From Pelagibacteraceae bacterium (lineage in GTDB: Bacteria; Pseudomonadota; Alphaproteobacteria; HIMB59): a stretch of DNA of 64,000 bases. Of the stretch, positions 54,034 to 64,000 are shown piece by piece (position 1 is the stretch's first letter; each line of letters opens with the position of its first letter). The notes beneath the pieces were generated by a model. That model saw only the letters and a program-made list of their open reading frames with translations, had not been told where the DNA came from and ran no database searches. Both the position numbers and the translations under genes were made by a program. The DNA lies in the NCBI GenBank assembly GCA_019651435.1, contig BOYI01000004.1, positions 1 to 64,000 of the forward strand, written 5' to 3'.

Positions 54034-55971
54034 TTATTTAATCCTCTTTCTAATAGTCGATGATATTTTTTTTGGTGTTAATCCAAATTTATGAAAAACA
54101 TCCTTGGCAGGTGCACTGGCACCAAAATCATCAATTCCAAAGATATTTTCTGATGATGTAAATTTATTCCAATACATTGTTGAACCGGCCTCAATTACAA
54201 AGATTTGACTCAATTTAGATTGAAATAATTTTTTTTGAAAAGATGCTGGTTGTTGATCAAAAAGTGAAGTACTAGGCATGGAGATAACCCTAGCTGAAAC
54301 ATTCTCTTTTTGAAGAAGGTCGGCAGTTTCTATTGCAAGGGAAACTTCAGAACCAGTAGCAATAATCGTAATGTCATTATTTTTAGCTGTTTCATATATG
54401 ACATAGGCACCTTTAAAATTTTTAAGATTGATCTTTTTATTTGATATTTGGGGTAAATTTTGTCGAGAGAGACATATAAAAGAGGGAGCATTTGAAATCT
54501 TTAATGCTTCTTTCCAACAAATAATAGTCTCCATCATATCACAAGGACGAAATACAAAACTGTTAGGAATTAAACGAAGCATATTTAATTGTTCAATAGG
54601 TTGATGAGTAGGTCCATCTTCACCCAAACCAATAGAGTCATGAGTGAAAACTTGAATTGGATCAATTTGCATAAGAGCGGCTAATCGGAGACTTGGCTTC
54701 ATATAATCTGCAAAACTCAAAAAAGTTCCTGAATAAGTTTTGAATAGTTTTGTTGCAGCTATTCCATTCATGATCGCAGCCATTCCATGTTCGCGTACGC
54801 CATAATGGATATACTGACCTAGAAAATTATTCTGATTTAAAACATCCATACCTTTACCTTTAGTATTATTTGAGCCTGTTAAATCTGCAGATCCTCCCAA
54901 GATCGGCATAGAGGTATGAAGATAATTTAAAACACCCTCGGATGATTTTCTAGTCGCTTGAGGTGTATCAAAAGATTTAAAATCAGAAGCGATTATATCA
55001 AAAAATTTGTCCATTTGATTTTCAAATTTTTTAATAGAGTTTTTAATCTTTATGGATTTTTGATATTGAGTATAAATTTTTTGATTTCTATTTGCAGATT
55101 TTCTCCACGCAGATAATAAGTTGGACGGAATAGTAAATGGTTTTGCATTCCATTTAAGTTTTTGTTTTGTGAGTAGAATTTCATCTTTACCCAGAGGGGA
55201 TCCATGAGAAGACGCCTTAGCGGATTTATTTGGTGAACCAAAACCAATGATGGTTTTGAAATTCATCAAAATTGGTTTTTTAGAGTTCTGTGCTTTTTTA
55301 AAAAGTTGATTAATGTTTTTATGATCATGCCCTTTTCCATTGAGAACGCTCCAATTTACAGATTGAAAGCGAAGATTAGTATCATCGCTAAAAGCTAAGT
55401 CAGTAGAACCATCGATACTGATTTTGTTGTTATCATAGACTAAAATAAGGTTATCTAGTTTAAGATGACCAGCAAGACTGATCGCTTCTTGACTGATACC
55501 TTCCATTAAACATCCATCTCCACAAAAAACATAAACTTTCGGGGTCCTTTTAAGTTTATTTTCTTGGCAATATTTTTTGAGAGCTAGTGCCATGCCTACA
55601 CCATTTGATATGCCTTGACCAAGCGGTCCTGTTGTAATTTCAATCCCTGCATCAGGCTCATACTCAGGGTGTCCTGCGGTTATTGCTCCTAGTTGTCGAA
55701 AGTTTTTTATCTGACTTATGGTCATTTTTTTATAGCCAGTCAAATAAAGTAGTGAGTATAAGAGCATCGATCCATGACCGTTTGAGAGAACGAATCGATC
55801 TCGAAGATTCCAAGTTGGATCTTTTGGATTATGAACTAAAAAGTCATGGAATAAGACGGTTGCAATATCTGCCATACCCATTGGCATTCCAGGATGACCT
55901 GATTTTGCTTTTTCAACTGCCTCAACTGACAAAAATCGGATACAGTTGGCAAGGTCTGTGTAATTTTTCAA
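54034..55971 (-). CDS. tkt: Transketolase
   Basis: AKSGHPGMPMGMADIATVLF, VFCGDGCLMEGISQEA, THDSIGLGEDGPTHQPIEQL. Confidence 0.97.
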   Translation of the reverse strand: MKNYTDLANCIRFLSVEAVEKAKSGHPGMPMGMADIATVLFHDFLVHNPKDPTWNLRDRFVLSNGHGSMLLYSLLYLTGYKKMTISQIKNFRQLGAITAGHPEYEPDAGIEITTGPLGQGISNGVGMALALKKYCQENKLKRTPKVYVFCGDGCLMEGISQEAISLAGHLKLDNLILVYDNNKISIDGSTDLAFSDDTNLRFQSVNWSVLNGKGHDHKNINQLFKKAQNSKKPILMNFKTIIGFGSPNKSAKASSHGSPLGKDEILLTKQKLKWNAKPFTIPSNLLSAWRKSANRNQKIYTQYQKSIKIKNSIKKFENQMDKFFDIIASDFKSFDTPQATRKSSEGVLNYLHTSMPILGGSADLTGSNNTKGKGMDVLNQNNFLGQYIHYGVREHGMAAIMNGIAATKLFKTYSGTFLSFADYMKPSLRLAALMQIDPIQVFTHDSIGLGEDGPTHQPIEQLNMLRLIPNSFVFRPCDMMETIICWKEALKISNAPSFICLSRQNLPQISNKKINLKNFKGAYVIYETAKNNDITIIATGSEVSLAIETADLLQKENVSARVISMPSTSLFDQQPASFQKKLFQSKLSQIFVIEAGSTMYWNKFTSSENIFGIDDFGASAPAKDVFHKFGLTPKKISSTIRKRIK

Positions 55972-56006
55972 TGGAATAACTCTGTGTAATACTTAATAAT
56001 TAATGT

Positions 56007-56267
56007 ATGAACGAATTTCAACAACAAATACTGCAAAAAATCGAGCAAATTGCCCTAAAACTAGAAAATTATAAAACCAATAACCTAGAATTAACTAAAT
56101 CGAAAGATGAGCTTGAAGCAAAAGTCAATTATCTCGAAAGAAGAGAGCAAGAATTAAAAAATCAATTGGAACAAAAGCAAATGGAACTTTCTGAGAAATC
56201 TGAACTTATTGATAAAGCCACTAATAAAATTGAAGATCTTTTAGGATCAATCGATATAGATGCCTAA
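56007..56267 (+). CDS. Small coiled-coil protein upstream of zapA
   Basis: 86-aa predicted coiled coil overlapping zapA start by 8 nt. Confidence 0.7.
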   Translation: MNEFQQQILQKIEQIALKLENYKTNNLELTKSKDELEAKVNYLERREQELKNQLEQKQMELSEKSELIDKATNKIEDLLGSIDIDA

Positions 56268-56590
56268 TCTTACCTTAAGCATAGGCGGCAGACCCTTAAA
56301 AATTCAATGCTCTGACCATAATGTTGAAAGAGTTAAAGAAATTGGGCAGACAATAAGCAAGCTTATTGATGATGAAAAAAAAGAAAATGTTCCTTTTTTA
56401 ACTTCCACACTGATCGCTTACTTAAAATCTATGGAAGATATTTTAAAAAAGAGAAATTTTACAAGACTCACTTAATCAGAAATTATTTTATGAAAGCCGT
56501 ATCCAGGAACTTCAAAATGAAAATCAAAATTTAAAATCTGATATTGAACAAATTTTCCAAAAATTAAATCATCAATTATCAATTGAATAA
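56260..56590 (+). CDS. zapA: Cell division protein ZapA (frameshift ~56,455)
   Basis: LTLSIGGRPLKIQCSDHNVERVKEIGQTISKLIDDEK; other frame QDSLNQKLFYESRIQELQNENQNLKSDIEQ. Confidence 0.8.
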
Positions 56591-56629
56591 AAAGAAATTC
56601 GCAAACACCATCTCAAAATTCGCCAAGAG

Positions 56630-57145
56630 ATGTCCCTAACTAATGTAAAGGATAATTCATTATTAATTAATGATAGAATTTTAAATTTACTTAATGAATT
56701 TGATTCAGCTAAGAGTATTGGTCTTTTTTATCCTTATAAAAATGAAGTTGATGTAATTTTGATGGCTTTAGAATTAGAAAAGAGGGGATTGGCTTGTTTG
56801 CTACCTAAAGTGATTGATGAGCACAATCCACTAAAATATTTTTTCTATTCTCCAAATTCCTCAAATCTTGAAAAAGGATACGGTGGGATTATGGAACCCA
56901 CTGGTAATGAAGCTAAAGATCCAGATATTATCATTGCTTCATGTTCTGCTTTTAATGAAAAGGGCTATCGAGTTGGATATGGAGGAGGGTTTTTTGATAG
57001 AACCCTTAGTCAGTTAAAACATAAAAAGAAAATTATTTCTATTCTTGCTGCTTTTGAAAACCAAAAAACTACGTATCAATTTCAAGATAGTTATGATGAA
57101 AAAGTTGATTATATCTGTACAGAGAATAATACTTATCAAATATGA
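56630..57145 (+). CDS. fthC: 5-formyltetrahydrofolate cyclo-ligase (N-terminus probably extends upstream)
   Basis: IGLFYPYKNEVDV, GYRVGYGGGFFDRTL; upstream in-frame KEIRKHHLKIRQ. Confidence 0.85.
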   Translation: MSLTNVKDNSLLINDRILNLLNEFDSAKSIGLFYPYKNEVDVILMALELEKRGLACLLPKVIDEHNPLKYFFYSPNSSNLEKGYGGIMEPTGNEAKDPDIIIASCSAFNEKGYRVGYGGGFFDRTLSQLKHKKKIISILAAFENQKTTYQFQDSYDEKVDYICTENNTYQI

Positions 57146-57934
57146 ATTTTTTTAATTATTGGAGATGTCGTTGGACGTACTGGCAGAAATGCTCTTCAAA
57201 ATAATTTAAAAAAAATCCAAAAGAAATTCTCTATTGATTTTACAATCATCAATGGCGAAAATTCTGCAGGAGGTTATGGAATTACAGGAAAAATTTATGA
57301 AGATATGGTGAGTTGGGGTGCGGATGCAATTACCTTAGGCAATCATGCATGGAAACAAGAAGAAATTATCACATACATGAAAGATAATCCCGATCACAAT
57401 ATAATAAGACCGCTAAATTTCACTGAAGACTCTCCTGGTCAAGGATATAAGATTTTTACTCATTCTAATGGAGAAAGAATACTAGTCTCACAAGTACACG
57501 GAAAACTTTTATGATTTACCTTTAAGTAATCCTTTTGAAGCAATCGATACAAAACTTTTATCCATAATCAACGATCACCAAATCAACTATTCTTTTTAGA
57601 GGTTCATGCTGAAGTTACCTCGGAAAAAAATGGTATAGCTCAAAATTATGATGGAAAATTTACAGCCATTTATGGAACACATGTCCATATTCCCACTATG
57701 GACGCGAGAGTTCTAGATAAAGGTACATGCTTTCAAACTGATATTGGTATGACCGGTGATTACAATTCAGTCATTGGTATGAAAAAAGAGAATGCCATTA
57801 AAAGAATGAGAGCAGAGTCCAATACTCCTCGATTAGAGCCAGCGGAAGGAGAAGCTACAATTTCTGGAGCAATTATAACCTCCAACAAGGGACAAAAAAT
57901 ACTATTCAATCGATTCAAATTGGTGGTGTTTTAG
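57146..57934 (+). CDS. ymdB: YmdB/TIGR00282-family metallophosphoesterase (frameshifted)
   Basis: IIGDVVGRTGRNAL, FTIINGENSAGGYGIT, DAITLGNHAWKQEE, DARVLDKGTCFQTDIGMTG. Confidence 0.9.
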
Positions 57935-57957
57935 ATCGTAATTTACTATCTTAAGTT

Positions 57958-58698
57958 ATGGCAGGACATTCCAAATTTAAAAATATTCAATATCGAAAAG
58001 GTGCCCAAGATAAGAAAAGAGCAAAACAGTTTGCTAAAATTGGAAGAGAAATTCAAATAGCTGTCAAAATTGGAGGTACTGATCCTGAGTCTAATCCCCG
58101 TCTTCGTCTTGCAATAAATAATGCGCGAAGTGTGAATATGCCAAAGGACAATGTTGATCGAGCAATAAATAAAAACAATTCTGATACTACTGATTACACA
58201 GAAGTTCGTTATGAGGGTTATGGCCCTTTTGGAACAGCATTTATAGTTGAGGCTTTAACTGATAACAAAAATAGAACAGCTTCTGAAATTAGATCCATTT
58301 TTTCAAAAAATGGAGGAAATTTAGGAGAAACTGGAAGTGTAAGTTTTAATTTTGACAAAGTTGGTGAAATTCAAACTAAAGGTAACATGGATGACTCAAC
58401 CCTGGAGCAGTTACTAGATTGTGGTTTGGATGATTATATCTCAGAGGATGGCATGACTTATATATATTGTAAATTTGAAGATTTAGCCTCATTAGAAAAA
58501 GCAATGAGAGAAAAAAATATGGAAATTGAAAGTGCATCAATTATTTGGAAACCAAATATGACAGTCAATATTGAAAAAGAAGATGAATTAAATCGTTTGA
58601 TAAAGTTAAACGAAGACTTAGAGGATAATGATGATGTACAAAATTGTTTCTCCAACTTAGATTTTGATAGCTCATTATTGGATAGTTCTAATGCCTGA
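57958..58698 (+). CDS. yebC: YebC/PmpR-family regulator
   Basis: MAGHSKFKNIQYRKGAQDKKRAKQFAKIGREIQIAVKIGG. Confidence 0.95.
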   Translation: MAGHSKFKNIQYRKGAQDKKRAKQFAKIGREIQIAVKIGGTDPESNPRLRLAINNARSVNMPKDNVDRAINKNNSDTTDYTEVRYEGYGPFGTAFIVEALTDNKNRTASEIRSIFSKNGGNLGETGSVSFNFDKVGEIQTKGNMDDSTLEQLLDCGLDDYISEDGMTYIYCKFEDLASLEKAMREKNMEIESASIIWKPNMTVNIEKEDELNRLIKLNEDLEDNDDVQNCFSNLDFDSSLLDSSNA

Positions 58699-59032
58699 TA
58701 AAGCTTGGAAGAATAGAGAGCGATTAGTTGCTAGATTTTTTGGTGGAGTTCGTAACGCTTTAAGTGGAATTAATTCTAAAGTCACTCACTCTGATGTTGT
58801 ACATGATAGCCTATTTATTGAATGCAAATTAAGAGCAAAACACACCGCTATAAAACTTTGGGATGACACTAAAGTATTAGCTGATAAAGAAAAAAAAACC
58901 CCAGTTATTGCATTATGTGAAAAAAATAGACCTGGTTTTTGGATAATGGTACATTCAGATGATTTTGTTGAGGTTTCTAAAGAGCTAAAAAATAAAATAA
59001 ATTCTGACGAAATAGAAAATAACGAGGATTAA
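58691..59032 (+). CDS. PD-(D/E)XK nuclease, Holliday-junction-resolvase-like
   Basis: WKNRERLVARFFGGVRNALSG...THSDVVHDSLFIECKLRAKHTAIKLWDDTKVLADKEKKTPVIALCEKNRPGFWIMVHSDDF; D-(x)n-ECK core. Confidence 0.7.
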   Translation: MPDKAWKNRERLVARFFGGVRNALSGINSKVTHSDVVHDSLFIECKLRAKHTAIKLWDDTKVLADKEKKTPVIALCEKNRPGFWIMVHSDDFVEVSKELKNKINSDEIENNED

Positions 59033-59035
59033 ATA

Positions 59036-59734
59036 ATGGAAGAAGTTGTAAACTTAGCAGCACTAGAAGGGTCGATTGATTTTTCTATGTTCGGGATGTT
59101 TTTAAAGTCTGATTGGGTTGTAAAATTAGTAATCATTTTACTTGTCATTTTCTCCATTCAATCATGGAAAATTATTATCCAAAAGATTTTGCTAATTAAT
59201 AAGCAAAAAAAAATTTCTAAACAATTTGAAAATCATTTTTGGTCAGGCATCTCTTTAGATGAACTGCATCAGCAAATAGATGACTTTGATCAAGAAAGTT
59301 ACTCTAATATTTTTAGAAATATAATGGGAGAGTATGAAAAGTCTCGTTTACAAAAAAATAAAATAGACTCTGCATTTATTCAAAGATTGTACACTTCATT
59401 AGATCTTTCAATAGCAACAGAAGACACAAGTCTTAATAAAGGTCTTTCATTTCTTGCTTCTTCGGGTTCTGTTGCGCCATTTGTTGGACTCTTTGGAACT
59501 GTTTGGGGAATCATGAATAGTTTTCAAGCTATAGCTATTGCTCAAAATACTAACTTAGCGGTGGTAGCCCCTGGAATAGCAGAGGCACTTTTCGTAACTG
59601 CTCTTGGCTTGTTCGTGGCTATCCCCTCTACCGCATTTTATAATATGATTACCTCTAGAATTGATGCTTATTTATCAGAGGCGGAAAGTTTTGGAAAGGA
59701 CTTGGTAAACATTATTTCTCGTCAAGTTAACTAA
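59036..59734 (+). CDS. tolQ: TolQ proton channel subunit
   Basis: GLSFLASSGSVAPFVGLFGTVWGIMNSFQAIAIAQNTNLAVVAPGIAEALFVTALGLFVAIPSTAFYN. Confidence 0.95.
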   Translation: MEEVVNLAALEGSIDFSMFGMFLKSDWVVKLVIILLVIFSIQSWKIIIQKILLINKQKKISKQFENHFWSGISLDELHQQIDDFDQESYSNIFRNIMGEYEKSRLQKNKIDSAFIQRLYTSLDLSIATEDTSLNKGLSFLASSGSVAPFVGLFGTVWGIMNSFQAIAIAQNTNLAVVAPGIAEALFVTALGLFVAIPSTAFYNMITSRIDAYLSEAESFGKDLVNIISRQVN

Positions 59735-60130
59735 ATGAGAAAAAAAAATCGTCCAGTCTCCAATATAAACGTTACTCCAATGGTTGATGTAATGTTAGTG
59801 TTGCTTATTGTTTTTATGGTCACCGCGCCACTTCTTACCGTAGGAGTCCCAGTTAACCTTCCTAAAGTTGAAGCTAATTCACTAGATGCTCAAAAGGAGC
59901 CATTAGAAATATCTATAAATGAAAGTAATGAAATTTATTTAGGTGAGGATTTGATTGCTTTCGAAGAATTAATTTCCAAAGTTAAAATTATTGCTGGTTC
60001 CAATAATGACATTCGTATTTTTCTTAGAGCAGATACTTCAATTAATTATGGTGAGGTAATGAAAGTTTTGGGAGCTTTAAATACATCTGGATTTTTAAAA
60101 ATAGCTCTTGTAACTAAAAAACCAAGTTAA
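59735..60130 (+). CDS. tolR: TolR
   Basis: SNINVTPMVDVMLVLLIVFMVTAPLLTVGVPVNLP. Confidence 0.95.
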   Translation: MRKKNRPVSNINVTPMVDVMLVLLIVFMVTAPLLTVGVPVNLPKVEANSLDAQKEPLEISINESNEIYLGEDLIAFEELISKVKIIAGSNNDIRIFLRADTSINYGEVMKVLGALNTSGFLKIALVTKKPS

Positions 60131-61182
60131 GTGAGCACAATCTCTCTTTATAATCCTTTTCGCAGATTATTTTTATTTTTTGAGGACTTTTCATATAGAA
60201 AAGGTGATCTTTTTTTTCAGTTTTTATCTTTCTTAATCCATCTTTTGATACTAATTCCAATGATTAATTTCACTTTTCAAAAAGAAGTGAGTGATATTCC
60301 AATGATATTACCTGTTGAAATGTTCATTGTAGAGGAAGAAACAGCTGCGCCTGAGTTTCAAGAGGAGGTCAATGAAATAATCCCAACTTTACAAGAGGAA
60401 GTGATCGAAGAAGTAATAGAAGTTGAAAAGGCTCCTGAAATAACCGAACCAGTTGTAGAAGAAACTTTGCCCGAGGTATCTGAGCCTGAACCACCAGTAA
60501 AAGAGATAGTTTCTGAAATAGTAGAACCTGAAATAAGTGAGGTTGAGGAAATACTGTTAGATAATTCTTCTGATCAGGCAAATGAATTCGTAATTGAAGA
60601 AGTTCCTGAAGAAAAAATTAAAGAACCAGAGGAGGTTGCTCCAGCGCCTATTGAAAATGACTTTGAAATACAGTTAAAGAAAAAACCGGAACCAAAAGAA
60701 ATTGAACAACCTTTTGATAATTTACAAATAGTAGTTAAGAAAAACCAAATAAAAAATCATTCAATGTTAGTACAGTTTTAAAAGATTTAGAAAATGTCGA
60801 TCAAGATTTTAAAAAAGTACAAGAAGAAACAGAAGTTAAACAAGAAGAGGTCTTTACAGAAAAAGTTGCTGCAACTATGACTATTTCATGAAATTGATCT
60901 TTAAGACAACAGCTTCATCTTGTCTAAATTAAATGTTGGTGTGCTAATCCTAAAGAATTAAACCAGTTATTTTCATTGAGGTAAATCCAGACAGAACTGT
61001 AAAGAGTAGCGAAAGTAGTGAATCAAGAAAGATTGATTGATCCATCTTTTAGAACAGCGGCAGAGGCTGCAATGAGAGCGGTTAACAACCCTGATTGTAG
61101 TCCCTTACTTCTTCCAGAAGATAAATATGATTTGTGGAAAGAAATCAATTTTACTTTTGATTTCAGCTGGATGTTTGATTAA
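60131..61182 (+). CDS. tolA: TolA (GTG start; frameshifts after 60,770)
   Basis: TM segment + Glu/Pro/Val-rich region; C-terminal VNPDRTVK..., LIDPSFRTAAEAAMRAVNNPDCSPLLLPEDKYDLWKEINFTFD. Confidence 0.85.
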
Positions 61183-61236
61183 TAAATAATTAATATATCC
61201 ACCCTATTAGTATGTTATTATTCAACTGGAAATATA

Positions 61237-62547
61237 ATGTTTAAATATTTAATTATTTTTATATTTTTCGCTCTCAAATCTCATGGAGCTCTAGAAGTTA
61301 CTATTGCTCAAGGTAAAGTAGAACCAACGCCTATAGCCATAACACAGGTTTTTGGAGAAGATGCAGATACGTCTAGATATGGCAACACTATTAGACAAAT
61401 AATTTCTAATAATCTTACTAACTCAGGACTTTTTTATACTGTAAATGAGGACTTATATATCCAATCGGATAACCTTGTAGAAAAAGTTCCTAGATTTGAA
61501 GATTGGAAGTTAATTAAAGCACAATTTTTATTAAGTGCGGATGTTACCAAAACTGACAAAGGTATTCGCTAAGAATGAGGTTGTATGATGTTTTTAATGC
61601 TAAAGAGATTGAAAAGTTACAGCTTACTATTCCTGATGAAGGATTGATTAGAAGAGTAGGCCACACTGTAGTGATATTGTTTATGAAAGGATCACTGGTG
61701 AAACGGTTATTTGATACAGAATAGTTTATGTTCTGAAGTAGGGCCTTTAGATCAAAGAATTAAAAGATTAGCATCATGGATCAAGATGGACATCTTGATA
61801 GTCATCAATTTTTAACTGATGGAAAAAACCTAGTTCTCACCCCAAGGTTTGCACCTAATAATCAAACTATTACATATATGGAATACAAAAACAATCTTCC
61901 AAGAGTTTATATTTATGATTTAAAAAACTGGTGAAAGAGAAATCGTTGGTGATTTTCCTGGTATGACCTTTGCTCCACGTTTTTCACCTGATAGCAAAAG
62001 TGTTGTAATGTCTTTTTCAGACTCAAAGACAGCAAATTCAGAAATTTATTCTATGGATCTAAATACTAGATCCATAACAAGGCTTACTAATGACTCAGGA
62101 ATAGACACTTCACCATCTTATTCACCAGATGGAGAGAAAATAGTTTTTAACTCTGATCGTAGTGGTAGCCCGCAGCTTTATATTATGGATAAAGATGGAA
62201 GCAATATTAAAAGGATTTCAAAAGGTAAAGGTGTTTATGGAAATCCAGTTTGGTCTCCAAGAGGAGATTTAATAGCTTTTGTTAAAAATAGAAAACCAAA
62301 TTTTTATATAGGTGTCATGGATACGAATGGAGATAATGAGAGAATTATTGTTCAAGACTTTGCACTAGAATCACCAGCATGGTCGCCTAATGGAAGATAT
62401 TTAATTTTTTATCGTCAGCAAAAATCAAATTTGGATGGAACCGGTGGTGAAACTACTATCCATTTTATTGATATAACAGGCTATAATGAGAGAATCATTC
62501 CAACCCCGCGAGATGGAAGTGACCCAGCCTGGTCACCACTTTTATAA
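61237..62547 (+). CDS. tolB: TolB (frameshifts 61,570-61,960)
   Basis: [75 protein letters not shown]. Confidence 0.95.
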
Positions 62548-62678
62548 ATAAATTACTAAATTAGCTAATTTTCTAAACTTAAATTGGGTAATTATTAACA
62601 AATATTAACTTGATTTCCCAGAAATTCAGTGTTTATGTATCACAACTATAGTTAAAATATATTTACGCGGAGATAATA

Positions 62679-63173
62679 ATGTTAAAAAAATTACTACTTT
62701 TAGTTGTAACTGGCTTTTTCCTAGCTTCATGTGCGGCTACAAATACCCAACAAGGTGGAGACGTAGATGCTGCTTCTTCCAGCACTAGCTCTGGATCAGA
62801 TAGTAGTATTACTGCAGGAACCCAAGAAGATTTAATCGTAAATGTTGGCGATAGAGTATTCTTTGAGTTTGATAGCTCAGAATTGACTGTTGATGCTCAA
62901 GCTACGCTTGATGCTCAAGCTGCTTGGTTAATGCAATACGCTGATACTAATATAACAATTGAAGGTCACGCAGATGAGCGTGGAACTAGAGAATACAACT
63001 TAGCTCTTGGAGATAAAAGAGCTTTTGCTGTCTATTCTTATTTAGCTCAAGCTGGAATTGATACTAATAGAATGGAATATATCAGCTGGGGTAAAGAAAG
63101 ACCTGAAGTTGTTGGATCAGATGAAACAGCTTACAGTCAAAATAGACGTGGCGTTACTACAGTAACCAACTAA
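62679..63173 (+). CDS. pal: Peptidoglycan-associated lipoprotein Pal
   Basis: Lipobox LASCAA; RVFFEFDSSELTVDAQATLDAQAAWL, IEGHADERGTREYNLALGDKRA. Confidence 0.95.
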   Translation: MLKKLLLLVVTGFFLASCAATNTQQGGDVDAASSSTSSGSDSSITAGTQEDLIVNVGDRVFFEFDSSELTVDAQATLDAQAAWLMQYADTNITIEGHADERGTREYNLALGDKRAFAVYSYLAQAGIDTNRMEYISWGKERPEVVGSDETAYSQNRRGVTTVTN

Positions 63174-63188
63174 CTTAAATTTCTTTAA

Positions 63189-63210
63189 GGTGCCCAGTAT
63201 ATTGGGCACC
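63189..63210 (+). promoter_or_regulatory. Intercistronic hairpin between pal and cpoB
   Basis: GGTGCCCA-GTATAT-TGGGCACC, no U-tract. Confidence 0.7.
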
Positions 63211-63221
63211 AAAATCTAAAA

Positions 63222-64000
63222 ATGTTTTTTGTTAAAATTATTTTTTCAACATTTTTTATTTTTTTAAGCTCATATTCTTTCTCACAAAATCACAATAAAA
63301 TTGAAGTTGAAATTGAAAGAGTCAAAAAAGACATAATCGATTTACAAAAATTTGTTTACCAAAACAATTCTCCCGATACTGTTGACTCGACTAATCAAGA
63401 TTTAGAGAAAATAAATAATCAAATACAGCTCTTGCTAGAAAAATTTGATTCTTTTGAAAAGCAAATTAAAGATATGAAAGATGATATAGCAAATTTATAC
63501 CAACTTTATACATCTCCACAATTTGATCAAAATAAATCAATTTCATCTTCTAATGAATTAACTATAGATGAAAGCTCCTCCAACATAGTTACAGAAAAAT
63601 CAAATGATACTGATCAATTAGAGGAATTTGAAATTACCAATTCTGATATTCAAAATGAAAATATATCAGAAGTAAAAGAGGATTTGCCTGAACAAACTTT
63701 AGGTAAGCTCTCAATATCTAGTTTAGAGGAACAAGAAATCATAAACTTAGAACCGAGTGAAGAGGGCCTTGCTACATTGTCCGAATTAGAAGTTTTACTT
63801 GAGGAAAAAGAAATTGAGCTTAACAAGCCCAAAATTAATGTAGAAGTACAATTACAACTAGCAAAACAAAGCTTAGCAAGTTTAGAAAATCAAAAAGCTA
63901 TTGAGAGTTTATTGTTAATTATTGACTCTGACTCAGATAACAAGGAGATGCTATCAGAGGCATACTACCTTTTAGGTAGAACAAACTTTATCGAAAACAA
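63222..64000 (+). CDS. cpoB: Tol-Pal system protein CpoB/YbgF (runs off window end)
   Basis: Signal peptide MFFVKIIFSTFFIFLSSYSFS, N-terminal coiled coil, start of TPR region LLLIIDSDSDNKEMLSEAYYLLGRTNF; open to window end. Confidence 0.75.
   Translation, partial: MFFVKIIFSTFFIFLSSYSFSQNHNKIEVEIERVKKDIIDLQKFVYQNNSPDTVDSTNQDLEKINNQIQLLLEKFDSFEKQIKDMKDDIANLYQLYTSPQFDQNKSISSSNELTIDESSSNIVTEKSNDTDQLEEFEITNSDIQNENISEVKEDLPEQTLGKLSISSLEEQEIINLEPSEEGLATLSELEVLLEEKEIELNKPKINVEVQLQLAKQSLASLENQKAIESLLLIIDSDSDNKEMLSEAYYLLGRTNFIEN

Noticed and set aside
56590-56630. 6S RNA (ssrS) expected between zapA and fthC
   Set aside because: Only about 40 nt separates the genes; no room for 6S RNA.
60300-60700. 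Low-complexity Glu/Pro/Val repeats as a novel repeat system
   Set aside because: It is the periplasm-spanning linker of TolA, typically compositionally biased.
61570-61963. Broken tolB/tolA as evidence of Tol-Pal decay
   Set aside because: TolQ, TolR, Pal and CpoB are intact, and all TolA/TolB domains are present in shifted frames; error more likely.
1-64000. CRISPR array, prophage, IS element, toxin-antitoxin or restriction system
   Set aside because: No regularly spaced repeats, transposase, integrase or phage structural genes recognised in either strand.

Overview
The window looks like an assembled (probably error-prone long-read) contig in three parts. (1) About 1-5,140 is a GC-richer, indel-riddled segment. 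It carries remnants of a CinA/PncC-type gene (AESCTGGL ... SITGIAGPTG), an archaeal-type tRNA-Val(UAC), HEAT/LRV-like repeats and a class II CCA-adding enzyme. It appears to be fused to unrelated AT-rich DNA inside the 5' end of metG, at about 5,143. (2) About 5,143-14,230 is AT-rich alphaproteobacterial (SAR11/HIMB59-like, inferred) sequence with very many frameshifts. Recognisable genes are metG (5' end), an NDH-SelD fusion, an XRE/cupin regulator, groES, groEL, an mscS-like channel, argF and trkH. (3) About 14,230-64,000 is a mostly intact streamlined genome with a few isolated, mainly homopolymer frameshifts. It holds apaG, fhs, a PheC-like SBP, ugd, ybbP/ybbA/tesA, aapJQMP, three LysE-type exporters, an M19 dipeptidase and a DUF3445 protein. 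It also holds a compact heme cluster: hemC with a C-terminal extension, hemB, hemE, hemH, hemF and hemJ, with the ALA synthase gene hemA close by. Further on are a photolyase/FAD-oxidoreductase/DUF1365/cfa/DUF3833 cluster, trcR, rpmE, suhB, efp, fba, gap, tkt, zapA, fthC, ymdB and yebC, then a PD-(D/E)XK nuclease, then tolQRAB-pal-cpoB. The observations most worth follow-up are: the contiguous ALA-to-heme cluster with no separate hemD but an unusual HemC C-terminal domain; the PD-(D/E)XK nuclease sitting where ruvCAB-ybgC is usually found; a candidate structured RNA at about 32.73-32.89 kb; and the chimeric join.
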